Shown: positions 1-9,799, numbered from the stretch's first letter. The stretch is DNA of 30,000 nucleotides from Actinidia chinensis (GCA_009663005.1 VIGQ01001821.1:1-30000), one strand, 5' to 3'. Numbers and translations: made by a program. Notes: generated by a model not told the origin, from the letters alone.

Positions 1-1004
1 GTGACTATCAATCCGATCACCTGATTGTTTTCCATACAAGTTATGCACGTAATGAAGTTTACCTAATGAACAATCCGAGGCTAGGTCAGCGCCGAGTGTT
101 GTGGGCCCATCATCTGTGCCCAGTTTGGAGAGCGAGATGGTCTAAGATGTGTAAGCTTCATCATCAGTTCAACTTTTTAATAATAACAAAAACAAAAGTA
201 ACTGTTCAAGATCCTTTTCAAAAATATGCCATCAATAACAAGATTCCAACGTTAACATCAGAAATGCCTACCTATAATTTTTGACAAAACCGAAATCAAG
301 AACGTAAATAACCAATCCCCCCCCACAAAAACATCTATAAGGATTGATGTGGTTCGGCTTAAGAACAACAGGAATACACTATGAAAGAGAGAACAAAATC
401 ACTGGCTACAGTTCCTTATTCCAACCTTTCAATAGGGTTTCTGAAACAAAAATAACCATCTTCCTAAAGAGATCAATCACATATTTGAACTCTAACTAAC
501 AATACTCATTTGCCTTCACAAAACAAAGACAAATAAAGAAAAGGCGAATTTTAGCACCAAAAGTGTAGAAATGTAGGTTACAAAAGAAACTCAATGTTTG
601 ACAGATTCAAATGGATTTAGCAATAAAAATAAAATAAAAAAGGAAAGGAAAAAAGGAAAACTCACTTAACCTCGAAAATGCTCACAGCTAAATGGATGAG
701 ATATCCCATCCCCTTTCCTACCCTTCATTTTCCTTCTCTTTTATTTTCTTATTAGGATGAGCTTTAAGTTCAACTCGGACAGAGTCGTCGTGCTCTTGTC
801 CGTGGTAGGCAGGGTCACGCATTTATCCTATAACTACTCTCATATGTTTCATATAATGAAGAAACTTTTCAAATGAATGTTTAGTTGCGTGAGTCACCTA
901 TTAACAATGATAAAAGATAAAACCGTTTCTCATAACTCATGGGACTTTGGTCGTATCATAGGATTAGGGGCCTAGACAACGTCTATCGTCACTGCCTTGG
1001 TGTG
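1..1004. other. Unassigned AT-rich DNA, arm A left part
   Basis: I see no gene here. The sequence is AT-rich with a pyrimidine-rich patch near 710-750 and a copy-specific poly-C run near 317-325. The short frames are not conserved with the matching stretch of arm B (12632-13669), because indels break them differently, which argues against coding. Confidence 0.6.
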
Positions 1005-1104
1005 CAGGTGCGGAGCCAAGATTAACCACACCCCTATTTTTTTCATTTTATATTCAAAAGAAATAATTAAATTGAAATGGTTGCAGATGTGGGGTGCCAC
1101 GGAG

Positions 1105-1109
1105 GTCAT
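1105..1109 (+). repeat. Target site duplication GTCAT, left side of copia relic
   Basis: GTCAT lies directly before the first LTR base and is repeated directly after the other end of the element at 2529-2533. Five-base duplications are normal for Ty1/copia integration. Arm B has the same pair at 13766-13770 and 15187-15191. Confidence 0.85.
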
Positions 1110-1755
1110 TGATGGGGAGATACCACATCGGAAATTAAACAAACACTCTCCCAATAGATCATACAAATCACACAAGACTAATATCACACAACAATATTTA
1201 ACGGTGGGAAAAACCCTCTCCAATGAGAATGCGTAAAAACCCCACGAAGGCAAATACACCCCAAATCTTCCACTATAACACAATAATGGGAACAATCAAG
1301 TTTTCTCTAAATACATCTAGGGATACAATCATCAAATCATAAAATCTCAACAACTATCCTCAAGAATAAAATCTTGATAATATAGAAAGATAATAACAAG
1401 AACAAGTGAGAAAGAATTCACCCCAAATTTGGAGTCGCCGGATTTGCTTAGATCTGATCAAGTAGAGGCCTTTGTGTTCGTTACCACCGTTCAGATGTAG
1501 AACCAAAGAAGTCTCGACGTCGTTTACAAACATATCCAAACAACCGCGAGATCGAAGGTGCAATTCTTCCGATATCACGATTGATGAACACATGCACAGA
1601 AAAATCTGCTCCCTCTCTCTCTCTGTTCGTTTTTCTCCTCCCTCTGTCTAACTTTGAAAGAAATAATTAAAGTGAAAGCCTTGATACAATTAGGGTAAAA
1701 GAAAAGAGGATGAAATGACAATAATACCCGACTTCCCAATAGGAGGATTCCAACA
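1110..1755 (-). repeat. 3' LTR of the copia relic, arm A
   Basis: This LTR is about 646 bp with canonical TG...CA ends on the minus strand. Its first 120 bp match the 5' LTR stub at 2405-2528, which shows the two are LTRs of one element. A purine-rich tract (GGTGGGAGTT on the minus strand) abuts its start at 1756-1765, as expected for the plus-strand primer. Arm B has the counterpart at 13771-14412. Confidence 0.85.
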
Positions 1756-2404
1756 AACTCCCACCGACCGACAGTTGGAGGGCAAGGCAATCCGGCACCG
1801 TGAGACAAAAACTCAACTTATCCCTTTAGCAACACTGATTGTCAACTATCCGAAACCATTATTATCGGTGTGAATCTTTCAAGGTTATAAAAATGTTAGC
1901 ACCAATTTGACTACGATCCAATGATAGCGAAAACATCAATAGTTTTGATCTCGAGTGAAAAGAAGAATTTATTTGCTAGATGATGGCACTTTGATTACAC
2001 AAAATAAAAACATATCTTGCTTGTTTCCAACCCACGCTGCATTGTAATTGCGCAACCATAACAAATCTTTTGTTGCCTCACGGCGGCTATGAACTCGGCC
2101 TCGGTAGTAGAGAGTGCAGCCCTTTTGCAATTTAATTGCCAACCACGCTCCCCCTGCAAGTGACCTATGCCCCGAAGTAGATTTTTAAAGACCATCCAAG
2201 CTTCCGGCCAAATCCGAATCTGTGAATATCCAACCAACTAGGCTTCTCACATCCAAAGTTAGTCTAAGATTCGTCGTTCCCGAGATATTCATCACCCACT
2301 TCACTCTTCCCAATGATGTCTTGCCGTATTTGAGAGGATAACGACTCACCATTACCCAACAGAATGTGCAATGTCGGGCCAGTAAAACCAGGGCGTACAT
2401 TAAG
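1756..2404 (-). pseudogene. Copia pol remnant: end of reverse transcriptase and RNase H, arm A
   Basis: Minus-strand translation in more than one frame gives recognisable copia pol pieces in order: VSRY (end of reverse transcriptase), VKWVMNI, LVGW.FTDSDLAG (RNase H, with the first acidic residues) and ALSTTEAEFIAA (RNase H signature). Next comes a degraded region where the ID.RYHWI and MLTK motifs normally lie, then the purine tract. Frames change several times, some probably from sequencing indels. Only the 3' end of pol is present, so no working polyprotein is possible. Confidence 0.85.
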
Positions 2405-2528
2405 CTCCTACTTGTCAACTTGGAAAAAAAATTCCAAGTGACAGCCTGATACAAGTAGGGGTAAAAGAAAAAGAGATGAAAATGACCCCCAAAAATTACC
2501 CCCTCCAAATAGGAGGGATTTCCCAACA
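2405..2528 (-). repeat. 5' LTR stub of the copia relic, arm A
   Basis: About 124 bp match the first part of the LTR at 1110-1755, including TGTTGGGAA, a GGAGGGGGTAA stretch and a CAGGCTGTCACTTGG stretch. It is joined directly to pol sequence instead of continuing into the rest of the LTR. The right-hand GTCAT duplication follows at 2529-2533. Confidence 0.85.
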
Positions 2529-2869
2529 GTCATAACGTCCGGCGAAGTCATGACAATAGAGGGAGAGATCGAAAGACAAATTCAAAGATGATTGACTCTC
2601 CCAATGCCAGAGAGAGAAACGAGGAAGAAAGAGAGATCGAGAAAATGCTGTGTTGTGTTCGCTGATGTATGAGAATAAATTTTGGAGCTTTTCCCTTTAA
2701 TACTAAAGGGCCTAATGGGAAAAACAAAATATAAAATGAAGGGACAAGTACAATTTTAGAAAGGAAAGTTATAGATTCTTTAGAATATTAAAGGGTGGTC
2801 GTGAAGTTTTGGAAAGAGGTAGGCGAGGGCAGTGGCCTCCACCCGCCCGGACTGTATCTCTGCCCCTGC

Positions 2870-3890
2870 TTATGTTAAGTTTTTGATATGTGGTGGTGGT
2901 GATGTTGGAAAAGAGGGGATGATGATGAACAAGAGCAGAAGGAACGAATCAGAGCGCAGGGGGCGGGATAAGAGAAGGCCCAGGTGGCAAGGGCTGGCAA
3001 GGGCATAACGGGGTTGGAGGTGGTGGGTGGGGTCATGGTGATGGATCGATGGCAGAGAAAAGGACGGGGGACGGGATTATCCGTGTTGGCCAGGATACGG
3101 TGGAGGGGGAGGAGTCCATATGGCCAATACTGATCTTGCCCAATTGGAAATAATAGTCGCCACGTGACACTACTAGCAGAACTGAAATATTACCCTAAAT
3201 GATGATCGACTCAAGAATTTAATAGAGGAAAATACGGAAAAAGAAAAAACTAATGGATCCATGATGTCAGATTTAATCTGCACTTATACTTTCTTCTCCT
3301 TCCACAAACCTATCCTAAATCTTGATCCAAGACAACTGAGGTATGCTTGGTGTGCCTAGTGGTCGATTAAGTTAAAAAAAAGGTAGAAGATAGAGATCGA
3401 AACACGGAAAGATGGTGTTACCGAAGGAAAAAAACAGAGAATAACTAAAAGTAGGAATATTTGAACATCTGATGAAAAAAATGGAAAGAAGAACGGAACA
3501 AATATGAATCTACACAAATCACTTTGATCCATATATTAACATTAGTGTCGATTTGATAGCTCGTTTTTACGTATTTTAGATGTTTTGTTAAAAACTTTGT
3601 GGGAGGGCATTTTGTTTAATATAATATTTCCGAAGCCATAAATCCTGATTACTTCCATAAAATTTTCCAGACATGGGAAGTACATTTTGGGATATAACAT
3701 GTTATTTTGTTATGTCTAGTAATCTAGTTATCAAAGAGTTAACACAAAATAATAAAATTTTCACTGCAGTTTTACCATAAAACACCCTGATCATGGGAAA
3801 AAGAAAAAGGTAAAATAAAAAAAAAAAAAATTCATATAATACTCATATAAAAGGATAAACATATAATATTAAAATCAACTATAGCAGAAA
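2870..3890. other. Unassigned DNA between the nested element and the solo LTR, arm A
   Basis: The first 300 bases are G-rich on this strand, with GGTGG-type runs, and contain a CCACGTG motif near 3160. The remainder is AT-rich with long A runs. The pyrimidine-rich minus strand looks like leader or low-complexity coding sequence, but no frame is shared with arm B at 15535-16579. I recognise no gene. Confidence 0.5.
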
Positions 3891-4589
3891 AGAAATGTAA
3901 GGGTTCAACCAATTTTTCCTTTTTCTTTTTATGAACGTAATTAAGAGCAAGTGTGATGTCATGTATATATGTATGTATATCTATATATATATATAGTATA
4001 TATAAACTTATCTCTGTTATTAAAATGAAGTTGAATTTTATTGGATTGAAGTTGGGGTTTGTAAGGAAGGGCCAATTAATTGGAACCAATTGGGACCCCA
4101 AGGTGATTTAGTTGGATTTGTTGCTGGGCCAAAACAAAGCCCAAGGCCCAAGGAGGGGAGTTTCAGGTATTTTCTATTTTTTTGACCTAAACACATTAAT
4201 GCCAATTTATTTTGGCATGTATGTTATCTTCTTCTTCTTCCCTTCTCTCTCAGATTTTGAGCCAAATTTGTGACGTTTAGATCTAGAGAGTTAGATGTGA
4301 ATCTTGTAGTGGTTCGCTTGGGAGAATTTTATCTACTCGACGAGGGCTACGCGTAGAGCCCAGACCATTAGAATCGAGGCAATCGGAAATTTGGGCGCTC
4401 ACCATTGTGTTGTGGAGCTTTGCATTTCTTGGATTTGAGGTAAATGGGGTTTTTTTGTGGGGTTCATCTGGGTTGTTGTTAATGGCTTCTAAAATCTATT
4501 GAAAGTATTATTTTGGGGATAGAACCCTAAAGAAGAAAATTTGTTTGGATTAAAAAATGAGAAGTTGTGAAATTTGGCGTTGGTGTTTG

Positions 4590-4895
4590 GTGTGACACAT
4601 AGGAAGTTGGTGTCGACACCTTGAGAGGAGAATGGAGGACATTAGACATGATGGTTGGTGTCGACACATGAGGATAGTTGGTGGTCGACACCTTTGAAAA
4701 GGCAAATGTCAAAATTTGCTACTGATGGTTGGGTCGACCCTGGTGTCGGACACCTTTGAATAGTGAAATTATATTTTGCTACTGACATTGGTGCTGAACC
4801 TGGTGTCGACACCTTGAACTTGAGCAGGAAATTTGAGATTTTTGGCTACGACGTGGTGTCGACACCAATTTTCAGGTGTCGGACACCTAAAAATT
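4590..4895. repeat. Array of GGTGTCGACACC palindromes in the solo LTR, arm A
   Basis: The 12-bp palindrome GGTGTCGACACC, or a one-base variant, occurs about eight times in 300 bp at irregular spacing of roughly 20-60 bp. The spacers share phrases such as TTTGCTACTGA and TTGAGA, so this is a degenerate tandem array. Arm B has the same array at 17290-17615 with different small errors. It lies downstream of the TA-rich stretch, so it would be in transcribed LTR sequence if the plus orientation is right. Confidence 0.8.
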
Positions 4896-5354
4896 TTTGG
4901 AACAGTAAAAAAAAAAAAAAAATTAAAATGGCTTACTTTTTAGCATGAGGATATTAGTATATTTAGTGTTACATAATTTTTAATAAATGTAAACAATTAC
5001 TTATGTGAACATTAAAGAATGTAAATTTATGGATTTGGCTTGGAATTGTGAGTGTTAAACTTGGTGTAAATAGTTATGAGTATTGTTCAATAATAGCTTT
5101 ATTATTATGATAGTTTTGAATGCATGTTGTATTGCATGTAGTTACATTTAATTCATTGATAAATGTAACATGGATGTATTTATGAGTGCAATTAATTTGT
5201 GAAAATGCAACATGGAATGGTCGGTTGAAAAATGTGGAAAAAATAATAAAGTTGTGCTTGCGTGGAAGTTAGGAAATGATTTGAGAATGAATCGTTAGGA
5301 TTAGTCGAGTTTAGTACATTAGTGTACCGATAAGATGGCTGGATTAGCGAAGTT

Positions 5355-5585
5355 AAAGTCCTAGATGGCAAATGGTACGGAGGGAATGTCATGCCCACGG
5401 TGATTGAAAGTCCGGGAAGTTGGAAGTTGACAAATAAAGTCCTAGCTGGCAAGTACGGGAGGGAATGTCATAGACTCACGGTTGAAGTCCGGGAAAGTGA
5501 CAAAATGAAATGAAAGTCCTAGATGGCAACGATACGGACGGGAAGGGAATGTCTGCCCGGTGATGAAAGTCTGGATTGACGGGGG
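5355..5585 (+). repeat. Three-unit tandem repeat of about 77 bp in the solo LTR, arm A
   Basis: Units begin AAAGTCCTAG at 5355, 5436 and 5513. Each contains GGAGGGAATGTC and AAGTCCGGGAAG-like phrases. Arm B has the same three units from 18075, 18146 and 18243, so unit number did not change after the arms separated. Confidence 0.85.
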
Positions 5586-5705
5586 TTGTCCACGTGCTTA
5601 GTGCATAACGAGGTTGCGTGGTTGGGTTAGGAAACTGGCATAGGTGTTTGGGTTTTTTTTTTATTCAAAAGAGTATGGGAAACGTGGATGAAATTTTTGG
5701 TTTTT

Positions 5706-5722
5706 GGGGGGGGGGGGGGGGG
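5706..5722 (+). repeat. Poly-G run of 17, present only in arm A
   Basis: Seventeen consecutive G lie in the solo LTR. The matching place in arm B (about 18430) has no G run. A copy-specific G homopolymer of this length is most easily explained as a sequencing or consensus error. Confidence 0.8.
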
Positions 5723-6464
5723 AAATCAAGGATTTGTAAGTATGTTGTTGTGTGATTGAAAGCATAGTATTTTCCATCATGTTTTCATCATTTTTATGAT
5801 CATGGTTTGGCTTGATGCTTCAAGTCCATTGATTGTTAAACATTTTTCAAGGTAACTCACCTTTTACTATAAATGAATTTCAGGTACCGAGGGTTATCCT
5901 GAATCGTGAGCCACGTGGTTGTTGTAGTTGTGTTTTGTTTTGGATAACATGTTAAGATGTTAAGGATTATTTTGAGAATGTAATATTCTTTTGGCCGGGT
6001 GTGGGCATTGCCCAGGGATATCAATGTTTGTATTGATAGCTCAGGAGAGCATGGTTCCCACGGGAGGGATAGGGATTAGTTGTCGTACTCTAATGTAATG
6101 ATTGTAGTTATATATTACTTAGTTTTGACTTTTCCGGCATTGGATTGTGCTACGTGGGCCGGATCTTGGTTTTGACCGGGGCGTCGTGACAAGAAATGTA
6201 AATGAAGACAAGAAAATTTCAGAGGCAAAGAGAGGCAAATAGTACTGATAATACAACAATCAATCCCAATTTCACACAAAAAATGGAAGTAACGCCCCTT
6301 GGAAAAAGATCGTCTCTTTGGCCGAAAGAAACAGAACGAAATGTGTGTACTTGAACCTTACTTCTGGTTACATCCCAAAAGGGGCATAGTCGGTTCGTCA
6401 TCGTCGTCTTCATAAGCCTCGTGTGTTGTTGCTTGTCCTTCCACCTCATCCTTCGTTATGTGAC

Positions 6465-6660
6465 ATGATGAGGGGGAAATTCTCCACTTGCTGATTGGAC
6501 TGAGGTGAGCACCTCGCCCAAAGGGATAACTCGCGCCAACACCTCCAGTGATCCATGCTGAGCTCACCTAGGCTCCGCCGATGACTGATCACTTACACCA
6601 CCACCCTTTCCTATGGAGAGGGGATCTATCTCACTGGGCCCTCAATAGACAAGAACTACA
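6465..6660 (+). repeat. Diverged internal repeat, unit 1, arm A
   Basis: It shares with 8490-8680 the ordered phrases GAGGTGAGCACCTCGCCC, CACCTCC.GTGATCCA, CTGATC.CCTTACACCA and GAGAGGGG.ATCTATCTC. The two units are about 2.0 kb apart and clearly diverged. Arm B repeats the pair at about 19160-19350 and 21190-21365, so the internal duplication is older than the arms. Confidence 0.75.
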
Positions 6661-7140
6661 TGAGACCTCCTCCTCCGGATCTATCTTCGCGGTACCCACC
6701 TCCATATGGCATTGTACTAATTTTACAGACCATCCACAGGATATCCTTCCATAATGAGCCACTTGGGAATTCTTGTAATCTGAAAAAAAACTGCGAGATC
6801 CACCCCCGATCAAGGCCAACCTTGTCAATCTATTTTTGGTCAAAGGGAGGGGATCCGCCTCAAGGAGCTTTCTGCCAATACCGGATCTCCATCATGAAAG
6901 GCATTGGGCCCCAAGACGTTCACCAGGTTGGCCGAGGTGCCCTCCCTAGGAGCCGCTATCAATTTCGACTCCTTGCCTCACCGCCACACACTAGAGTTGC
7001 AGGATTTTTCCTTCTGCTTGGCTCAGGCAACGGATGGACCCTTTCTCCGTCGAGTCCTATTGCTAGGCGAGATTGAGGATACGAGAACCTCCTTTTGGGA
7101 CGTTTCTCGCCAAGAACTACCCCCTTCTTCCGCCCGGGGT

Positions 7141-7773
7141 TAGGGGTGCACAAAAGACCGAAAAGACTGAGAACCAACCCAACCCAACCCAACCTCATGG
7201 TTTGATTTGGTCGGGTTGGTTTAGTTCTACTATGCCCAGGTTCTAGATCCTGAGTCTGAAAATGGTTAGACCCGAACAATTCAGTTCGATCTTGGGTCAG
7301 TAAGATTTTTTTTACCCAGAACCGAAATAAAGGAACCAAAGTCTAGACCCCGATCATTGGATTAGTTTGACCTCAATAGTATTTAATCTAATTGTTTTGA
7401 CAATATTAAGTTTCTTTGACGCAATATGTGAAACTTGTGGGATGTTTGGTTTGTTATTAATTTAAATATTGGGAGGACTTTTGTGTGTTGGATGTTGGTT
7501 GTCTTATTAAATAATGTGTTATTATTGTGATGGGTTAGTTTATTTTTTAGTGTTATTTTATTTTTTTTCAAAAATTTAAATGAACCGAAGTGACTGACCC
7601 AACTCAATAGAGAAAGAACCGAACGAAGTATCGAACCGCTTCTCAGTCGGGTTGCTTCAGTTGGTTCCTTTGGACGTTCGGGGTTCAGTTTTGGGTCCAA
7701 AAATAGAGACCGATCAGTTGATTCGGTTTTGGGGTTGTTACCAGAAACGACCAACCGACCCATGCAACCCCTA
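7141..7773. mobile_element. hAT-type MITE in the DnaJ intron, arm A
   Basis: The element starts TAGGGGTGCAC and ends CATGCAACCCCTA, giving inverted ends of the TAGGGGTG(C)A type typical of plant non-autonomous hAT elements. Both flanks are rich in CCAACCC, GGTTCGG and AACCGAA phrases, around an AT-rich core (about 7380-7570). There is no transposase. Flanking bases (GGGGTTAG left, GGCTAGGG right in arm B) suggest an 8-bp duplication, but indels prevent an exact call. It is also present in arm B at 19835-20473. Confidence 0.8.
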
Positions 7774-8489
7774 GTAGGGTGACTTGCGCTGGTTGACCAC
7801 TTCGATCCTTCCCCATTTTGGACGAACCTTCTTCAAGATATCTTCTTCGAATAGCTTGTTGGTTGTAAAAAGAAAAACCAACGTTCAGTAAACAGAAGAG
7901 ATAAAATACTTGGAAAAAGAATGGAGACCAATATAGTCCGATATGAGCTCGAGGCAGTCGTGGATCCAACCAGGCCTATAAGTGCGCTTGAGCTTGAGCT
8001 AGAGCCACCTAATTCCAAACCAAGAATGATGGTCGGACTTTTCCCCTAGTAGCCTTACAGTGTTTAGATCAGGGAAGGCGGGGGTAAAATTTCCTCATTT
8101 CCTTCTGATAGTTCCTATGTATATATGACTTGTCGTCGAGCCATCTTGGGAATGATCACCTTGGCGAGGTTGGTTCATCTCGGGAATGGTGAGACTCATC
8201 TCATCACTGCGACTGGAGCTGCCCCGGCCAAACGATAGGAAGAACCAAGGGCTGAGATCTGTTAGCTTCAACGACCAAGATCACGCAACGCCCCGGGTCG
8301 AGGTCATAACCGCCATTCCCCCAAAATGTTTTTTCAACCATTAAAGACTCTTCCACGTGGTTAAAACCCGTGAGGCGTCGTTCATCATACAAGCTCATGG
8401 TAGCCCAAATTAAGTAACCTATGATTCCTTACTCGAGCCGTATAAAGTGTTCACTTAGGTACGCGAAGTAGGGGCAACTAATGAGAGAA
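7774..8489. other. Unassigned part of the DnaJ intron, arm A
   Basis: The stretch 8110-8400 is GC-rich and well matched in arm B (20820-21070), including GAGATCTGTTAGCTTCAACG. Short frames exist on both strands, but none stays open in both arms and I recognise no domain. Confidence 0.45.
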
Positions 8490-8680
8490 AAAAATCATCC
8501 ACCTGCTAATTGAGACCGAGGTGAGGCACCTCACCAAAGGGTTCACGTCGCAAACACCTCCCGTGAATCCAATGCTGAGCTCATCGAGGCTCTCAATGAT
8601 CTGATCGCCTTACACCAACCACCTCTCCTAACGGAGAGGGGGGGTGAATCTATCTCGACGGCCCTCAATACAAAGAAAGG
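8490..8680 (+). repeat. Diverged internal repeat, unit 2, arm A
   Basis: This is the second unit of the internal repeat first seen at 6465-6660. Directly after it the two arms differ: arm A has about 100 bp of purine-rich sequence (about 8680-8780) where arm B has an unrelated stretch (about 21372-21470), and similarity then resumes. Confidence 0.75.
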
Positions 8681-9146
8681 GAAGGAGAAAGTGGAAAAGT
8701 GATGATCATTCAGCAAAAGACGGGGGAGAATGGTGAGAGAAGGGAGGCGAATATAAAGACGAAGGGGTTGTGGTAACGGGCTAAACCAGACCCCGGTGGT
8801 ACGTTTGTTCTTTTGTACAGGCCAGCAAAAAATCAAATATTGGAGTTGTTAGGAGAGCCCAACTCTAAAATATTGGTGGTTGCCCCCAAATTTCTACCAT
8901 CAATAGACATCATGCAAAGTGGTTTCCCCATCACAATCGTCCACCTCTATACTTGCTGGCGTTGTGCTTCCATAGGGTGGTAGAATTTCCTTAGCCCACC
9001 CAACCCGGCATTGTCAGGGAAAAGAACCCCAACGTCTGGGGACAACTCCACATTAAAGTGGATGACAAGCCGCCCCCTTCATGAATGGGCATGGCCTTAT
9101 GGTGGTGGTTAGGCATACCTTCGTCATTGATCGCCTTGTTACTGAT

Positions 9147-9799
9147 CTGTATAGGGAAAGAAAACGAAAATACACAGGTTACACAAATTTCCTGTAAAAA
9201 AACAACGGATTAAGATGCATTATGTTCCATGCATAGTTGTCGGCTCTGGTGCTCAAGGCTGATTTTGGCAATTTCGTATAAAAGCTTTCAATTTGAGGGG
9301 AAGTGATCCAATTTCAAATGACTGGCTAATAATTAAGAAGATATTTATAAAGTAGACTTCTTAAACTTTCTAATCCCCAAAATTTGTTTCTCGTGTCACT
9401 TTAGTCTTTAATTTTGTCAATTTCATCCATAAATTGTGTAATGATATGATTGGATAATAGGAAATTTAGAAAACAGGATATTCGGTCCCCACGATTCTAC
9501 CGTTTGCAAGATATTGGGATAGAAAAAGTCTTCATAATTATCTACTCAAGCTGGAGCCAAATTCCTAACTATAGTAGTTTTTGTTGATTAATATAAAGAA
9601 ATGTCATTTTGACTATATAAAAAGGCTAGAATAATTTGGGTAGAATTCATGAATTGTCCAACTACATGAATGGGTTTTTTTCAAGCATTAATTACTAAGT
9701 AATGGATTTCTTGTAATAAGATGCTCATTTCCTTCAAGATTTCGGCCACCCAAACATAGCCTTGCAATGTTTAGGGCCTAAATGAAAAAATTGAATTTG
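9147..9799 (-). other. DnaJ intron up to the arm A edge
   Basis: AT-rich sequence upstream of the KAINDEGMP exon, matching 21809-22475 in arm B. In arm B the same intron continues to an upstream exon at 22846; in arm A the similarity ends at about 9799 and unrelated DNA follows. Confidence 0.7.

Larger units (their letters stand above)
1110..2528 (-). mobile_element. Truncated Ty1/copia retrotransposon, arm A
   Basis: The element reads on the minus strand. It begins TGTTGGGAA at 2528 and ends CCCATCA at 1110, and is flanked by GTCAT on both sides. In minus-strand order it has a cut-down 5' LTR (about 2405-2528), a reverse transcriptase tail plus RNase H remnant, a purine-rich tract, and a complete 3' LTR (1110-1755). 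Most of the 5' LTR, the primer binding site, gag, protease, integrase and most of the reverse transcriptase are missing. The junction between 5' LTR and pol lies at a short similarity (CTCCT/CTTGTC), so a deletion between short matching sequences is likely. It cannot move by itself. Confidence 0.88.
1005..2869. mobile_element. Candidate MITE-like element with short inverted ends (arm A), interrupted by a copia relic
   Basis: The left end reads CAGGTGCGGAG (AGGGGCGGAGC in arm B) followed by CCAAGATTAACCACACCCC. The right end, read on the minus strand, is GCAGGGGCAGAGA. CAGGGGCGGAG-type termini are common on plant miniature elements. Flanks are only loosely similar (CTTATGTT on the right in A, CCTATGTG on the left in B), which could be an 8-bp duplication of hAT type. 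The copia relic at 1110-2528 sits inside and accounts for most of the length. Family assignment is inference. Confidence 0.35.
3896..6191 (+). mobile_element. Solo LTR, probably Ty3/gypsy (Tekay/Del-like), arm A
   Basis: The unit is about 2.3 kb, starts TGTAAGGGTTCAA and ends GGGGCGTCGTGACA, and is flanked by AGAAA on both sides (3891-3895 and 6192-6196). No internal gag-pol lies next to it, so it is a solo LTR left by LTR-LTR recombination. The TGTAAG start, long length and GGGGCGTGACA-type end resemble LTRs of Tekay/Del chromoviruses; that lineage is inference. Inside are a TA-rich stretch (3962-4010), a palindromic array (4590-4895) and a three-unit tandem array (5355-5585). The duplicated arm carries it at 16585-18885. 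Strand is assigned by TGT...ACA ends only and is uncertain. Confidence 0.85.
6476..8899 (-). other. Long intron-like stretch of the DnaJ copy in arm A
   Basis: This 2.4 kb stretch separates HDV of the penultimate exon from the VNI-like start of the last exon. It contains a hAT MITE (7141-7773) and two copies of a segment of about 190 bp (6465-6660 and 8490-8680). Some stretches, such as 6900-7140, are GC-rich and resemble coding DNA, but frames differ between the arms and I recognise no protein. Confidence 0.55.
6358..9146 (-). pseudogene. 3' part of a type I DnaJ (HSP40) gene, arm A copy
   Basis: Two exons are recognisable on the minus strand. The penultimate exon (about 8900-9146) follows an acceptor CTATACAG and encodes KAINDEGMP and pieces of the C-terminal peptide-binding domain up to TTLHDV. 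The last exon (about 6358-6475) encodes EAYEDDDDEPTMP and a cysteine four residues from the stop, the place of the farnesylated CAQQ end of plant AtJ2/AtJ3/ANJ1 proteins. The usual protein is about 420 residues, with J domain, Gly/Phe linker and CXXCXGXG zinc fingers that deliver clients to HSP70. None of those parts is in this copy; it stops in the intron at the arm edge (9799). Many indels break the frames, some probably technical. Confidence 0.8.
1..9799 (+). repeat. Arm A of a large direct duplication
   Basis: This segment is repeated in the same orientation at about 12632-22475. Matching anchors are the copia LTR edge (1110 and 13771), the copia 5' end (2528 and 15186), the solo-LTR start (3896 and 16585) and end (6191 and 18885), the MITE start (7141 and 19835) and the DnaJ exon edge (9146 and 21808), giving offsets of about 12.66-12.70 kb. 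The arms differ mainly by scattered single-base indels. Similarity stops at about 9799, just after the shared GTTTAGGGCCTA stretch. The left limit may lie outside the window. It could be a true segmental duplication or a haplotype duplicated in assembly. Confidence 0.95.

Noticed and set aside
972..1808. Minus-strand frames of 77-107 codons
   Set aside because: They lie in the copia 3' LTR and are non-coding LTR sequence.
4590..4895. CRISPR array
   Set aside because: The repeat is a 12-bp palindrome with uneven, mutually similar spacers in a plant LTR, so it is a degenerate tandem repeat.
3832..5452. Frames of 61-89 codons in the solo LTR of arm A
   Set aside because: They follow repeat arrays and TA-rich sequence and are not open in the matching LTR of arm B.
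6660..7143. Overlapping plus-strand frames of 138 and 79 codons in the intron region
   Set aside because: Arm B frames differ because of indels, part of one frame enters the MITE, and I see no domain.
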